Below, piece by piece: positions 1 through 7,848 of a stretch of DNA of 55,824 nt. How positions within the stretch are numbered: the stretch's first letter is position 1; every line of letters starts with the position of its first letter. Source of the DNA: UBA993 sp964485855 (lineage in GTDB: Bacteria > Bacillota > Dethiobacteria > DTU022); contig CAZAKI010000012.1 in assembly GCA_964485855.1 (NCBI GenBank), forward strand, positions 1 to 55,824, written 5' to 3'. The notes under the pieces are model-generated. The model was not told the origin of the DNA, made no database searches, and saw only the letters and a program-made list of their open reading frames with translations. Position numbers and translations under genes: made by a program.

Positions 1-76
1 AAGGCGAAAACCTTCTCGTCGAGAGGCTATATTTGCTTTTAGGCTAATTATTAACAGTATAAGAAGAATTTGAATG

Positions 77-105
77 TTGTCAAGTTTTTATTGTTGTGTT
101 ATAAT
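77..105 (+). promoter_or_regulatory. sigma-A promoter of livK operon
   Basis: A TTGTCA (77-82) and a perfect TATAAT (100-105) are separated by 17 nt, which puts transcription start near 112. That leaves a leader of about 114 nt before the livK start. A second TATAAT lies at 112-117. The first 76 bases of the window hold no gene I can support. Confidence 0.75.
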
Positions 106-225
106 TCTGGCTATAATGAAAAATCAATCCACATCCTTCATGTTGGGAGGTAATGCCTCAACTCCTAAATGTCCGAAAATCTTTACAGGCAGGATCGACT
201 TAATTAAGAAGAGGAGGTAAGTTGA

Positions 226-1587
226 TTGAAAAAGAGTATATATCTTATTGCTGCAGTGCTGATTATTGCGATGCTGGTAATCAGCCTGACCGGCTGCACT
301 CCTTCTGAGCCGGAAGAGGATGTAACACCGCCTGAAGATGAGGGACCCGCTTTTGACGGAGAAATAAAGATTGCCGTTACCGGACCGATGACCAACATCC
401 AGGGTGAAATGATGTGGTGGGGCGCTCAGATGGCTGCCGAAGAGATTAACGAAGCAGGCGGAGTAATGGTGGGTGAAGAAGCCTATTCGATCAGCCTGAT
501 CCAGGTCGAAACTGATGAAATCATGGATCCTCTGGGCGCGGTTTCAGCTGTTGAGAATGTGATCATATCAGAAGATCCGCATTTCCTGATTGGTGGTTTC
601 CGCACCGAAGCAGTCACCCCCTACACCGAGCTGGCTGCTGTTGATTACCAAAAAATATTCATGATTTGCGGCGCGGCAACCAACGAATTGCTGCAAGGCC
701 GAGTTGATCAAGATTATGAAACTTGGAAATATCTTTTCAGGGTAACACCAATTAAATCGACTGATCTGGTTACGGTTACAGTATTAATGTTAAACGATGT
801 GGCGATGGCTGTTCGCGAGGAGCTTGGTATTGCTTCACCGAAAGTTGCCATTTTAGCTGAAGCGCTGGAGTGGAATGAAGCACTGGTCCAGATGGCACCA
901 CAGATTTTCCCCACGCTGGGTCTCGAATTTGTAGGAACTTTCCGTCCCTCCGCGGTTGCGTCTGATGTTACCACGGAATTAAGAGGGATTGAATCCTCCG
1001 GTGCCCATATTATATATACGATTATGTCCGGTCCGGTTGGAATCCCATTTGGTAAACAGTGGGGCGAATTGGAAATTCCGGCCTGCCCGGTCGGGATCAA
1101 CGTTGAAGCGCAGAAATCAGGATATTTTGACGCCACTGACGGATTCGGAGACTATGATTATACTCTGAATACCTTCGCTCAGAATGCTGCTATTACCGAT
1201 AAAACACTACCGTTTATCACCAAATTCCTCAGCACCTACGGGCAGCTTCCGAACTACAATGCCGACACATATACCGCTCTCTATGTCCTGAAGGAAGCAA
1301 TTGAAAGAGCAGGCTCAGTTGAGACGGATGCTGTAATCGTGGAGTTGGAGAAAACAGATTTTACGGGACCCGCCGGAAGGCTCGTTTTTGATGAAACCCA
1401 CGATATTATCTGGGGACCGGGTTATGTAACTGCCGTTGGAATTCAATGGCAAGGCGGAGAACTGCTGGGAGTCTGGCCTGTTGAATGGAAGCCTGATCCA
1501 CAGAATGCTCCTGATCTTGTTGTTGGCTATGAGGGGATGGTCCCCTACCAGATTCCACCGCATGTCTTGGAGCAGTGGAGGCAGTAA
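226..1587 (+). CDS. livK: Branched-chain amino-acid type ABC transporter substrate-binding lipoprotein
   Basis: This is the extracytoplasmic receptor of a LivKHMGF-type importer (periplasmic-binding fold type I). The N-terminus has a short charged region, a hydrophobic stretch and a lipobox LTGC ending at Cys24, so it should be a membrane-anchored lipoprotein. An acidic linker (residues 25-42) leads into the binding domain, which opens with IKIAVTGPMT. The length of 453 aa is on the long side for LivK. The start is a TTG with AGAGGAGGT about 8 nt upstream. Genes for the two permeases follow after a hairpin. The ligand cannot be read from sequence: members of this family also carry aromatic acids, amides and urea, and the acyl-CoA synthetase in the same locus makes a carboxylic acid plausible. 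Confidence 0.88.
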   Translation: MKKSIYLIAAVLIIAMLVISLTGCTPSEPEEDVTPPEDEGPAFDGEIKIAVTGPMTNIQGEMMWWGAQMAAEEINEAGGVMVGEEAYSISLIQVETDEIMDPLGAVSAVENVIISEDPHFLIGGFRTEAVTPYTELAAVDYQKIFMICGAATNELLQGRVDQDYETWKYLFRVTPIKSTDLVTVTVLMLNDVAMAVREELGIASPKVAILAEALEWNEALVQMAPQIFPTLGLEFVGTFRPSAVASDVTTELRGIESSGAHIIYTIMSGPVGIPFGKQWGELEIPACPVGINVEAQKSGYFDATDGFGDYDYTLNTFAQNAAITDKTLPFITKFLSTYGQLPNYNADTYTALYVLKEAIERAGSVETDAVIVELEKTDFTGPAGRLVFDETHDIIWGPGYVTAVGIQWQGGELLGVWPVEWKPDPQNAPDLVVGYEGMVPYQIPPHVLEQWRQ

Positions 1588-1617
1588 CTTAAAGTAATAA
1601 TTCAAGTTAGTGGAGAA

Positions 1618-1643
1618 GAGGAGCCCCTCATAAGGGGCTCCTC
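1618..1643 (+). terminator. 11-bp perfect hairpin between livK and livH
   Basis: GAGGAGCCCCT pairs perfectly with AGGGGCTCCTC across a 4-nt loop. There is no T-tract behind it. I infer an mRNA-stabilising or attenuating hairpin that lets livK be made in excess over livH and livM, rather than a full terminator. Confidence 0.6.
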
Positions 1644-1756
1644 CGGTTGAGTAACTAGGTTGGTAGAAATCTTCTGATAATATTATGTTACGAGACGCAT
1701 CATCTGCGCCTTCACAGTTATGCTATTGATCATCGATTAAACGAGAGGATATTGCC

Positions 1757-2626
1757 ATGCTCAGTGATATCTTGGTTTACGGCCTGATGAACGGTGCTGT
1801 CTATGCTATGCTGGCAATTGGGTTTTCCCTGATTTTTGGGGCGGCTCGCATCATTAACTTGGCCCATACTGCGTTTTTTATGCTGGCCTCATATGCAGTT
1901 TTTTATTTTGGATCTACGCTTGCCTTACATCCCCTGGTCGCTATACCACTTTCGATCATTATTGTGGTTCTGATTGGGGTTTTTGTTTACTATGTTTTTA
2001 TGGAGCCAATTCGGGAACATGAGACCGCGGTCCTGATTATTACAGTAGCGATAGCCCTTGTTTTTCAGGAGCTGGTATTGATTATGTTCGGCGGACATTA
2101 CCGTGGGGTATCTAACATTGTCACCGGTTACATCAGCCCGATGGGCATTCGCATCTCTTACCAATACCTTTTAACTCTTGGCGTGGTCAGCCTGGCGTTG
2201 GTTGCCGTCTGGCTGGTTCTGATGAAAACACGATTAGGCAATGCTATCCGGGCGTCTGCCCAGGACCGGGAAGTGGCTAACCTGATGGGTATGAACGTGG
2301 CCAAAATTGCCGCTGCTACGATGGCCTTGTCGGTTGGCCTGGCATCGGTAGCCGGGGTAATGGTAGCGCCGCTCTACACGCTGGAGCCGCATATGTGGCT
2401 GAATCCCTTGGTTTTAGTTTTAGCCATTGTTATCTTAGGTGGCCTGGGCAGTATCAAAGGCAGTTTCATCGGTGCGATGATTCTTGCTTTTATTGAAGTG
2501 ACGGTAGTATTCCTGATGCCTGGCGGTGCTTTTCTCAAAGTAGCCATCGCCCTGGCTATCATGTTGATTATTTTAGTGATCCGTCCCGAAGGCCTATTTG
2601 GAATATACATGGAAGGAGAGCGATAA
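1757..2626 (+). CDS. livH: Branched-chain amino-acid ABC transporter permease LivH
   Basis: This is the first inner-membrane permease of the importer, 289 aa, with about eight hydrophobic segments and almost no soluble part. The family signatures are visible: an N-terminal GLMNGAVYAMLAIGFSLIFG followed by INLAHTAFFMLASY, a cytoplasmic-loop motif GNAIRASAQDREVANLMGM (about 170-190) that contacts the ATPase, and the C-terminal glycine-rich GGLGSIKGSFIGA. The start ATG is preceded by GAGAGGAT. It ends in a ribosome site for livM, which begins 4 nt after the stop, so the two permeases are translated together. Confidence 0.93.
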   Translation: MLSDILVYGLMNGAVYAMLAIGFSLIFGAARIINLAHTAFFMLASYAVFYFGSTLALHPLVAIPLSIIIVVLIGVFVYYVFMEPIREHETAVLIITVAIALVFQELVLIMFGGHYRGVSNIVTGYISPMGIRISYQYLLTLGVVSLALVAVWLVLMKTRLGNAIRASAQDREVANLMGMNVAKIAAATMALSVGLASVAGVMVAPLYTLEPHMWLNPLVLVLAIVILGGLGSIKGSFIGAMILAFIEVTVVFLMPGGAFLKVAIALAIMLIILVIRPEGLFGIYMEGER

Positions 2627-2630
2627 TCCG

Positions 2631-3659
2631 ATGGCCTTGATCAGAATAGCTTTTCGATATCTCCGCAATGAAGTTCTTGTCTTGCCAACCCGGGTAATTG
2701 CTGTCCTCTTTGTGCTGATGCTGATTATTATGCCACTGATTACCAATGATATGTACATTTTAAGAATCCTGACTATTGCCTCCATCTTTTCAATCTATGC
2801 AGCCAGCTGGGATCTCCTTTCCGGATTCGTTGGTCAGGTAAGTTTTGGCCATGCCTTGTTTTTTGGTGTAGCCGCCTATACTACAGCCTTGCTTAACCTG
2901 CGCTTGGGCCTGTCACCTTTGATTACAATTCCCCTGGGTGGTATCGCCGCAGTTTTGGTGGGATTGCTGGTCGGCATTCCCTGCCTGAGACTGAAAGGAC
3001 CTTATCTTGGTTTGGCCACCCTGGCTTTTCCGATTATGCTGATGGGGATTATTTTTGTCTTTCCTGGTTTTTTCGGTGGTGAACTTGGCATCTCCGGCAT
3101 TACTCGCCTGGCTTCGATCCGTCTGCACGAATACTACCTGGCTGTCGGTCTGATGCTGCTACTCTGTTTCATTATGTGGAAGATTACCGATTCGAAGATC
3201 GGTATTATTTTTCATGCCATCCGTGAAGATGAAATCGCTGTGCGGGCATCAGGGATTAATACCATTAAATACAAGCTGCTGGCCTTTTGCCTCAGCGGAT
3301 TTTTTGCTGGTATTGCCGGTGGACTGTATACCCATTTTCTCCGCATAGCCGGTCCTTCGATGCTTGCTGTATTAATGTCATTTCAGGCGATTATCTGGAC
3401 TATCTTTGGCGGTGTGGCGACGATCTACGGGGCAGTAGCCGGAGTTTTTATTCTTTTCCCGGCGCTGGAATTTTTAAGAGCGGCAGCAGAATATCGCATG
3501 TTGATTTTTGCCCTGCTTGTATTGCTGGTCTTGCGCTTGATGCCCCAGGGTATCACGACTTTTTTCAGAGATAAACTGGAACGGGAATGTCCACGCTGTA
3601 AAGTGCGCAATGCTTTTACCCGCAAAGAATGTCGGGTTTGCTACTCAGACATGCGTTAA
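2631..3659 (+). CDS. livM: Branched-chain amino-acid ABC transporter permease LivM with C-terminal zinc-ribbon tail
   Basis: This is the second permease, 342 aa from the ATG at 2631. That start has AAGGAGAG about 10 nt upstream; an in-frame TTG at 2598 would overlap livH and lacks such a site. LivM hallmarks are ASWDLLSGFVGQVSFGHALFFG near the N-terminus and the loop HAIREDEIAVRASGINTIKYK that docks to the ATPase. After the last membrane segment the protein carries an unusual tail of about 20 residues with two CxxC pairs (CPRC and CRVC), which looks like a small zinc ribbon on the cytoplasmic side. I do not know this tail as a standard part of LivM. Confidence 0.92.
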   Translation: MALIRIAFRYLRNEVLVLPTRVIAVLFVLMLIIMPLITNDMYILRILTIASIFSIYAASWDLLSGFVGQVSFGHALFFGVAAYTTALLNLRLGLSPLITIPLGGIAAVLVGLLVGIPCLRLKGPYLGLATLAFPIMLMGIIFVFPGFFGGELGISGITRLASIRLHEYYLAVGLMLLLCFIMWKITDSKIGIIFHAIREDEIAVRASGINTIKYKLLAFCLSGFFAGIAGGLYTHFLRIAGPSMLAVLMSFQAIIWTIFGGVATIYGAVAGVFILFPALEFLRAAAEYRMLIFALLVLLVLRLMPQGITTFFRDKLERECPRCKVRNAFTRKECRVCYSDMR

Positions 3660-3713
3660 AGTAAAACTTTCTCACCGCCTGATCTAGGGTTTCTGATCGC
3701 TAGTTTAAATTAT

Positions 3714-3737
3714 AGGGAGCGTCTAGAGACGCTCCCT
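3714..3737. terminator. Bidirectional terminator between convergent liv halves
   Basis: AGGGAGCGTC pairs with GACGCTCCCT (10 bp) across a TAGA loop. It sits between the stops of livM (forward) and livF (reverse), with AT-rich flanks, so it can serve both transcripts. Confidence 0.7.
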
Positions 3738-3773
3738 CGATGATTAACCCTCTTAATGACAGTTAATGCTAAA

Positions 3774-4523
3774 CTACAAGCCTAGATATGATTGCCGCAC
3801 GGTTTCATCTTTCAGCAGTTCGGCACTGCTGCCCTGGGTGACAATTTTACCGTGTGAAAGAATATAATTGCGGTCAGCCATGGCGAAGGTCATACTCACA
3901 TCCTGTTCAACCAGCAGGATAGTCATCCCCAAAGCCTGGATTTCTTTGATTTTACCAAAAACCAGCTGTTTAACCTGTGGGGCCAGACCGGTAGAGGGCT
4001 CATCGATACAGAGCAGAAGGGGTTTGACCATCAGCGATCGGCCGATAGCCAGCATTTGCTGCTCTCCGCCAGAGAGGGTACCGGAGATCTGGCTGCTGCG
4101 TTCTTTTAAAACCGGAAAAATATGATACACAGCTTCAAGATTAGTGTGGAACTCGGTTTTATTTTTAACCAGGTACGCTCCGGCTAAGAGGTTTTCGTAA
4201 ACGGTCATTTCGGTAAACGGTCTTCTCCGTTCCGGACAATGAATCAAACCTCGCTTGACAATATCATGAGCGGGGAGGGATTCAACCCTTTCACCATTAA
4301 AAGATACTGTTCCCTCGATGGTGATATCTCCATAACGAGTTCCTTTTAAAGTGTCTCTTTCCCAACGGACCAAACCGGTAATAGTCCTGATAAAAGTGGA
4401 TTTTCCTGCTCCATTTGGACCGACCAGGCTCACCAGCTCACCGCGATCCACGGAAATACTTACATCGTTTAAGATCATCGCTGTATCGTAAGCAACAGTT
4501 AAGTTCTTAACTTCAAGCAGCAA
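3774..4523 (-). CDS. livF: Branched-chain amino-acid ABC transporter ATPase LivF
   Basis: This is one of the two ATPases that power the LivHM permeases, 249 aa. Walker A is GPNGAGKST (35-43), the ABC signature is LSGGEQQML, and Walker B is LLLCIDEPSTGL; a D-loop and an H-loop region follow. Compared with usual LivF (about 235 aa) it has a short insertion after Walker A (around WERDTLKGTRYGD). It directly abuts livG upstream with no spacer. The stop codon is TAG with a backup TAA seven codons later, which matters because this organism appears to decode TAG elsewhere. Confidence 0.93.
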   Translation of the reverse strand: MLLEVKNLTVAYDTAMILNDVSISVDRGELVSLVGPNGAGKSTFIRTITGLVRWERDTLKGTRYGDITIEGTVSFNGERVESLPAHDIVKRGLIHCPERRRPFTEMTVYENLLAGAYLVKNKTEFHTNLEAVYHIFPVLKERSSQISGTLSGGEQQMLAIGRSLMVKPLLLCIDEPSTGLAPQVKQLVFGKIKEIQALGMTILLVEQDVSMTFAMADRNYILSHGKIVTQGSSAELLKDETVRQSYLGL

Positions 4524-5291
4524 TCAACCCACCTCCTTACCGATATATGCTTCAATTACTTGATCATTTTTGATAATTTCATCCGGGGTACCGGTGGCAA
4601 TAATTCCGCCGAAATGCATGACGATAACCCGGTCAACGATTTTCATTAGTTCGTGAAGCTTATGCTCGATAATGATCATTGCAGCACCCTCACTGTGCAG
4701 GCGACCGAACCGGCCACCTTTATGCAGTCGGCGAACAGACTTAGCCATTAGCTCAGTTTCAGTTGGAGTTAATCCACCGAATGGCTCGTCAAGGATTAGC
4801 AATTCAGGCTCGGTGGCGATTGCCCTTGCTACTTCCAGTCTCTTTAAGTCTCCCTGAGACAGACGGGAAGCGGGTTCCATAGCCAAGTCTGATATCCCGG
4901 CAAATTCCAGGGCATCCATGGCCCTTGCTTCTACCCTTTTAACCCATTCTCCTCTTCTCGATGTTCGCGGACCAAGACAGGGCACCATTACATTAGCTAC
5001 GATCGGTAAACGCCGAAAAGGTCTGGTGTTTTGGAAGGTTCCGGCGATTCCTTCCTCGACAATATCCCAGGTGCGCATACGGGTGATATTCTTGCCCCGC
5101 AGGCGAATGACTCCACTGTCGGGTCTTAAGATGCCCATAATCAGGCGAACCAAGGTTGTCTTGCCTGCCCCGTTTGGACCGATCAAACCGATCATCTCAT
5201 CCCTGGCGACCTGGAAACTGACATTGTCAATGGCCGTTAAACCGCCAAAGCGCTTGGTTACATTTTCCACTTCGAAAAAGACGTTCTTCAA
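4524..5291 (-). CDS. livG: Branched-chain amino-acid ABC transporter ATPase LivG
   Basis: This is the second ATPase of the importer, 255 aa. Walker A is GPNGAGKTT (about 37-45). The LivG-type segment GIAGTFQNTRPFRRLPIVANVMV follows, then the degenerate signature LSQGDLKRLEVARAIA, Walker B LLILDEPFGGL and the H-loop IIIEHKLHEL. It lies 2 nt behind the acyl-CoA synthetase gene and directly in front of livF. The three genes therefore form one reverse-strand operon, convergent with livKHM. Confidence 0.94.
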   Translation of the reverse strand: MKNVFFEVENVTKRFGGLTAIDNVSFQVARDEMIGLIGPNGAGKTTLVRLIMGILRPDSGVIRLRGKNITRMRTWDIVEEGIAGTFQNTRPFRRLPIVANVMVPCLGPRTSRRGEWVKRVEARAMDALEFAGISDLAMEPASRLSQGDLKRLEVARAIATEPELLILDEPFGGLTPTETELMAKSVRRLHKGGRFGRLHSEGAAMIIIEHKLHELMKIVDRVIVMHFGGIIATGTPDEIIKNDQVIEAYIGKEVG

Positions 5292-5293
5292 TT

Positions 5294-7006
5294 TTAAACC
5301 TCCTCTTCAAGCTCTTCGCGCAGTTCACGTCGGGAAATTTTGCCAACATCGGTTTTAGGCAGCTCCCCGCGGAACTCGATTACCTTGGGGACCTTGTAGT
5401 GTGCCAGGTTCTCCTTGCAGTAATTGAGGATATCTTCCTCCGAAATCTTGCCGCGTGCTTCAGGGTTGAGAACGATATTGGCCTTGATATACTGTCCTAC
5501 TTTTGGGTCAGGAACCCCGATGACGCCAACGGCTTTAATCTGGGGATGTTTGTAGAGCACCTCTTCGATTTCGCGGGCAAAGACTGAGTACCCTTTGAAT
5601 TTAATCAGGTCTTTTGAACGATCATAGAAGATAAAGTAACCTTCCTCATCCATGCGAACCAGATCTCCGGTTTTCATGAAAGATTTACCATCAACATCGA
5701 CAAAAGCTTTTTTGTTGTCTTCTTCACGATTCCAGTATCCCTGCATGATATTTGGTCCGTTAAGAATCATTTCTCCGGTTTCACCAAGCGGTAGAAACTG
5801 ATTGCTTTCAGGGTCAATAATCGCTGCGGTTACATTGGGTAGAGGAACCCCAAAAGAGCCGGGTTTACTACCACCCAAGGGGTTGACATGACTAACTCCA
5901 CTGGTTTCCGTCATCCCATAACCTTCGGTAATAATACTGCCAGTTCTCTTAGTCCAGCCTTCAAGCGTGGTGGTGTGCAGGGTATCGGCGCCGCAGGTGA
6001 TCATTTTTAACCTTTTCCAATTGACCCTGTCTGTCTTTTCGTATTCCCTGAGATACTCAAAGAAAGTTGGTACGCCGAAGAAAGTGCTGGCCTGATATTT
6101 TTCCATCGAATAAAGAATGTCATCAATATCAGGGGTTGTAAAAAGGATCAGGGTTCCACCCATCAGCATGGTATTGAGCATCACGACTACCTGTCCATAT
6201 ATATGGTAAAAGGGCAGGAAAGCTAAGACCTTTTCTTTGCCTTCTTCAATAATCGGCCATGAAGCCTGAATTTGTGTTTGGCAGGCGATCAAATTGCGGT
6301 GGGTTAGCATAACCCCTTTTGGTTTGGCTGTTGTTCCCCCGGTATAGGGCAGCGAAGCCAGGTCTACAGCCGGATTTATCTCCACTAAAGGTGGTTGCGG
6401 TTCGGTTTTCTTAATTAACTCTTTCATTCGATAAAAACCGGCATTTTCATCAATATTAGGCATGGGAACCTCAAGCTCGCTGAAAGCTTTGCGTAAAACA
6501 CTTTTACCAATCATCCTGCGGATCGTCGGCAGATAGTCGCTGATACCGGTTAAGAAGGTTCTCTCGAGGACGAGACCGGTTTTATCTACGTTGTCGAAAA
6601 GGATATCCTGGCAGACTATGGTTTTGGCGCCGCTGTCTGTCAGCTGGTGTTTAACTTCGCTGCTGGTATAAACAGGGCTAATCGGGGTAACCGTTCCGCC
6701 CACTTTTAAAATTGAAAAATAGGCAATTACATACTGAGGGCTGTTTAACAGGTAGAGGGCAACTTTGTCGCCTTTCTTTACGCCTAGTTGTGACAGGGCG
6801 GTGGCAAAACGGTTCACCTCGTCGTGCAGTTGCTTGAAAGTGATCTTGTTTCCATAAAAAATAACCGCCGGCTGACTAGCGTATTTTACCGCGGTTTCAT
6901 CGAAGAGGTCGACCAGTGATTTTTCGGAAACCTCAACAGTAGGTGGAACATCCTGATGGTAGTGTTGGAGCCAGGGTTTAGAAAGATATACTTCTTTATT
7001 GTCCAC
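5294..7006 (-). CDS. AMP-forming acyl-CoA synthetase (long-chain-fatty-acid/aryl-CoA ligase family)
   Basis: This enzyme activates a carboxylic acid to its CoA thioester with ATP through an acyl-adenylate. It has 570 aa and the full ANL set: the P-loop-like YTGGTTAKPKGVMLTH (about 220-235), YGMTETSG, the hinge region KTGDLVRMDEEGYFIFYDR, and the C-terminal catalytic lysine in PKTDVGKISRREL. The start is GTG with AAGGAGGG about 12 nt upstream. Its place at the head of an operon with livG and livF suggests that it activates the imported substrate, which couples uptake to CoA-ester formation. The chain length or aromatic preference cannot be told from the sequence. Confidence 0.9.
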   Translation of the reverse strand: MDNKEVYLSKPWLQHYHQDVPPTVEVSEKSLVDLFDETAVKYASQPAVIFYGNKITFKQLHDEVNRFATALSQLGVKKGDKVALYLLNSPQYVIAYFSILKVGGTVTPISPVYTSSEVKHQLTDSGAKTIVCQDILFDNVDKTGLVLERTFLTGISDYLPTIRRMIGKSVLRKAFSELEVPMPNIDENAGFYRMKELIKKTEPQPPLVEINPAVDLASLPYTGGTTAKPKGVMLTHRNLIACQTQIQASWPIIEEGKEKVLAFLPFYHIYGQVVVMLNTMLMGGTLILFTTPDIDDILYSMEKYQASTFFGVPTFFEYLREYEKTDRVNWKRLKMITCGADTLHTTTLEGWTKRTGSIITEGYGMTETSGVSHVNPLGGSKPGSFGVPLPNVTAAIIDPESNQFLPLGETGEMILNGPNIMQGYWNREEDNKKAFVDVDGKSFMKTGDLVRMDEEGYFIFYDRSKDLIKFKGYSVFAREIEEVLYKHPQIKAVGVIGVPDPKVGQYIKANIVLNPEARGKISEEDILNYCKENLAHYKVPKVIEFRGELPKTDVGKISRRELREELEEEV

Positions 7007-7060
7007 TTGTAGTATAAGCCCTCCTTTTGTATTGGCGTTTATGTTTGTAAATTTATAAAT

Positions 7061-7089
7061 ATTATAATAAAAAATGCTTAATTACACAA
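7061..7089 (-). promoter_or_regulatory. Promoter of acyl-CoA synthetase-livGF operon
   Basis: Read on the reverse strand, TTGTGT (7089-7084) and TATAAT (7066-7061) are 17 nt apart in a very AT-rich stretch. This is about 55 nt upstream of the GTG start of the synthetase. Confidence 0.6.
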
Positions 7090-7157
7090 TAGAAAAAATT
7101 TAGTAGTATTGATATATTCGTTTTATTTCCACAATAGTTAATTTCAGATGATACGCT

Positions 7158-7181
7158 TAGCGGTAACACATAGCGGTAACA
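7158..7181. repeat. Tandem 11-bp direct repeat upstream of tRNA promoter
   Basis: TAGCGGTAACA occurs at 7158-7168 and again at 7171-7181, ending 7 bp before the -35 box of the tRNA gene. The 13-bp period puts both copies on nearly the same face of the helix. An activator or FIS-like upstream site is possible but unproven. Confidence 0.4.
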
Positions 7182-7188
7182 GATATTC

Positions 7189-7217
7189 TTGACGGCTTGC
7201 ATGCTAACCCTTATAAT
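7189..7217 (+). promoter_or_regulatory. Promoter of tRNA-Leu
   Basis: TTGACG (7189-7194), a 17-nt spacer and a perfect TATAAT (7212-7217) lie 20 nt before the mature tRNA 5' end. Confidence 0.85.
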
Positions 7218-7236
7218 CGTAATGGAAATTAATCAT

Positions 7237-7321
7237 GTCGGGGTGGCGGAATAGGCAGACGCGCACGTTTGAGGGGCGTGTGGTATACACCGTGGGGGTT
7301 CAAGTCCCCCTCCCGACACCA
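7237..7321 (+). tRNA. tRNA-Leu (anticodon GAG), CCA encoded
   Basis: The acceptor strands GTCGGGG and TCCCGAC pair over 7 bp with one G-T. The anticodon stem CACGT/GCGTG encloses the loop TTGAGGG, giving anticodon GAG (leucine codons CUC and CUU). A long variable arm (class II) and the T arm GGGGG-TTCAAGT-CCCCC follow. Discriminator A73 and a genome-encoded CCA end the gene. The length of 85 nt fits tRNA-Leu. Confidence 0.96.
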
Positions 7322-7334
7322 AGAACCATTAGTT

Positions 7335-7366
7335 AAACACGCCTTTATTGCGCGTGTTTTCTATTA
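7335..7366 (+). terminator. Rho-independent terminator of tRNA-Leu
   Basis: AAACACGC pairs with GCGTGTTT (8 bp) across a 9-nt loop, followed by a T-rich run (TCTATTATTAT). It lies 14 nt behind the tRNA. Confidence 0.8.
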
Positions 7367-7432
7367 TTATCTGGCGCGGCGAATAAGAAATTATGAAGAA
7401 ATTATGAAGCTGAATAAAATTATCAAAAGTTA

Positions 7433-7460
7433 TTGACATATGTCATAATAAGTGTATAAT
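7433..7460 (+). promoter_or_regulatory. Promoter of the metal-cofactor operon
   Basis: A perfect TTGACA (7433-7438) and a perfect TATAAT (7455-7460) are separated by 16 nt, placing the start near 7467. A consensus promoter of this strength flanked by operator-like palindromes implies tight repression or strong induction. Confidence 0.88.
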
Positions 7461-7484
7461 AGGAATTGAAAATGACATATGTCA
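7434..7484. promoter_or_regulatory. Pair of identical 12-bp palindromic operators
   Basis: The perfect palindrome TGACATATGTCA occurs at 7434-7445, overlapping the -35 box, and again at 7473-7484, just downstream of the start site. The centres are 39 bp apart. This is a classical arrangement for a dimeric repressor that binds two sites. The DNA-binding DUF134 protein encoded 370 bp downstream is the obvious candidate, but that assignment is inference. Confidence 0.72.
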
Positions 7485-7507
7485 TATAATACTGGGAGGT
7501 GTTTTCA

Positions 7508-7786
7508 ATGCCTGGACGCGATGGAACTGGTCCAATGGGATACGGAGCGATGACTGGCAGGGGAATGGGTTATTGTGCCGGGGCTCCCGGACCAAGGTAC
7601 GGAGCCGGTTTTGGTTTTCGCTGTGGTTACGGCAGGGGTTTCGGCCGTGGATTTGGACGGGGTTTTGCCAATTATAATAATCCGCAAATGACTGCGCCGG
7701 TGAATGACAAGGACTACTTGCAGGAACAAAAAGAATTTCTGAAAAGTCGTCTTGAAGTCGTGGAAAAACAACTCGAAGAGCTCTAA
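7508..7786 (+). CDS. DUF5320-type Gly/Arg-rich small protein
   Basis: A 92-residue protein of the DUF5320 family, opening with the typical MPGRDGTGPMGYGAMTGRGM. The middle (about 35-60) is rich in Gly, Arg, Phe and Tyr, with repeated GRGFGRGF. The C-terminal 30 residues are a charged helix (KEFLKSRLEVVEKQLEEL), probably a coiled coil. The ATG at 7508 has GGGAGGT 7 nt upstream; an in-frame TTG at 7499 overlaps that site. The function is unknown. In anaerobes these proteins regularly accompany NifX-like and MinD-like genes, and here it is the first gene behind the operator pair. Confidence 0.82.
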   Translation: MPGRDGTGPMGYGAMTGRGMGYCAGAPGPRYGAGFGFRCGYGRGFGRGFGRGFANYNNPQMTAPVNDKDYLQEQKEFLKSRLEVVEKQLEEL

Positions 7787-7792
7787 AAATTG

Positions 7793-7832
7793 CGGAAATA
7801 GTCTGAAATGATGCAGGCTATTTCCGTTGTTT
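7793..7832 (+). terminator. Hairpin between DUF5320 and DUF134 genes
   Basis: CGGAAATAG pairs perfectly with CTATTTCCG (9 bp, 16-nt loop), followed by TTGTTTA. It is probably a partial terminator that lets the small Gly-rich protein be made in excess over the downstream genes. Confidence 0.55.
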
Positions 7833-7848
7833 AGTGGGGTAGCTGAAG

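Noticed and set aside
714..1136. Reverse-strand frame of 140 codons within livK
   Set aside because: Shadow of the livK codon pattern; no homology-like motif and no ribosome site.
7400..7500. Sigma-54 promoter for the ORP-like operon
   Set aside because: No GG-N10-GC type pair was found; the -35/-10 boxes are perfect sigma-A hexamers.
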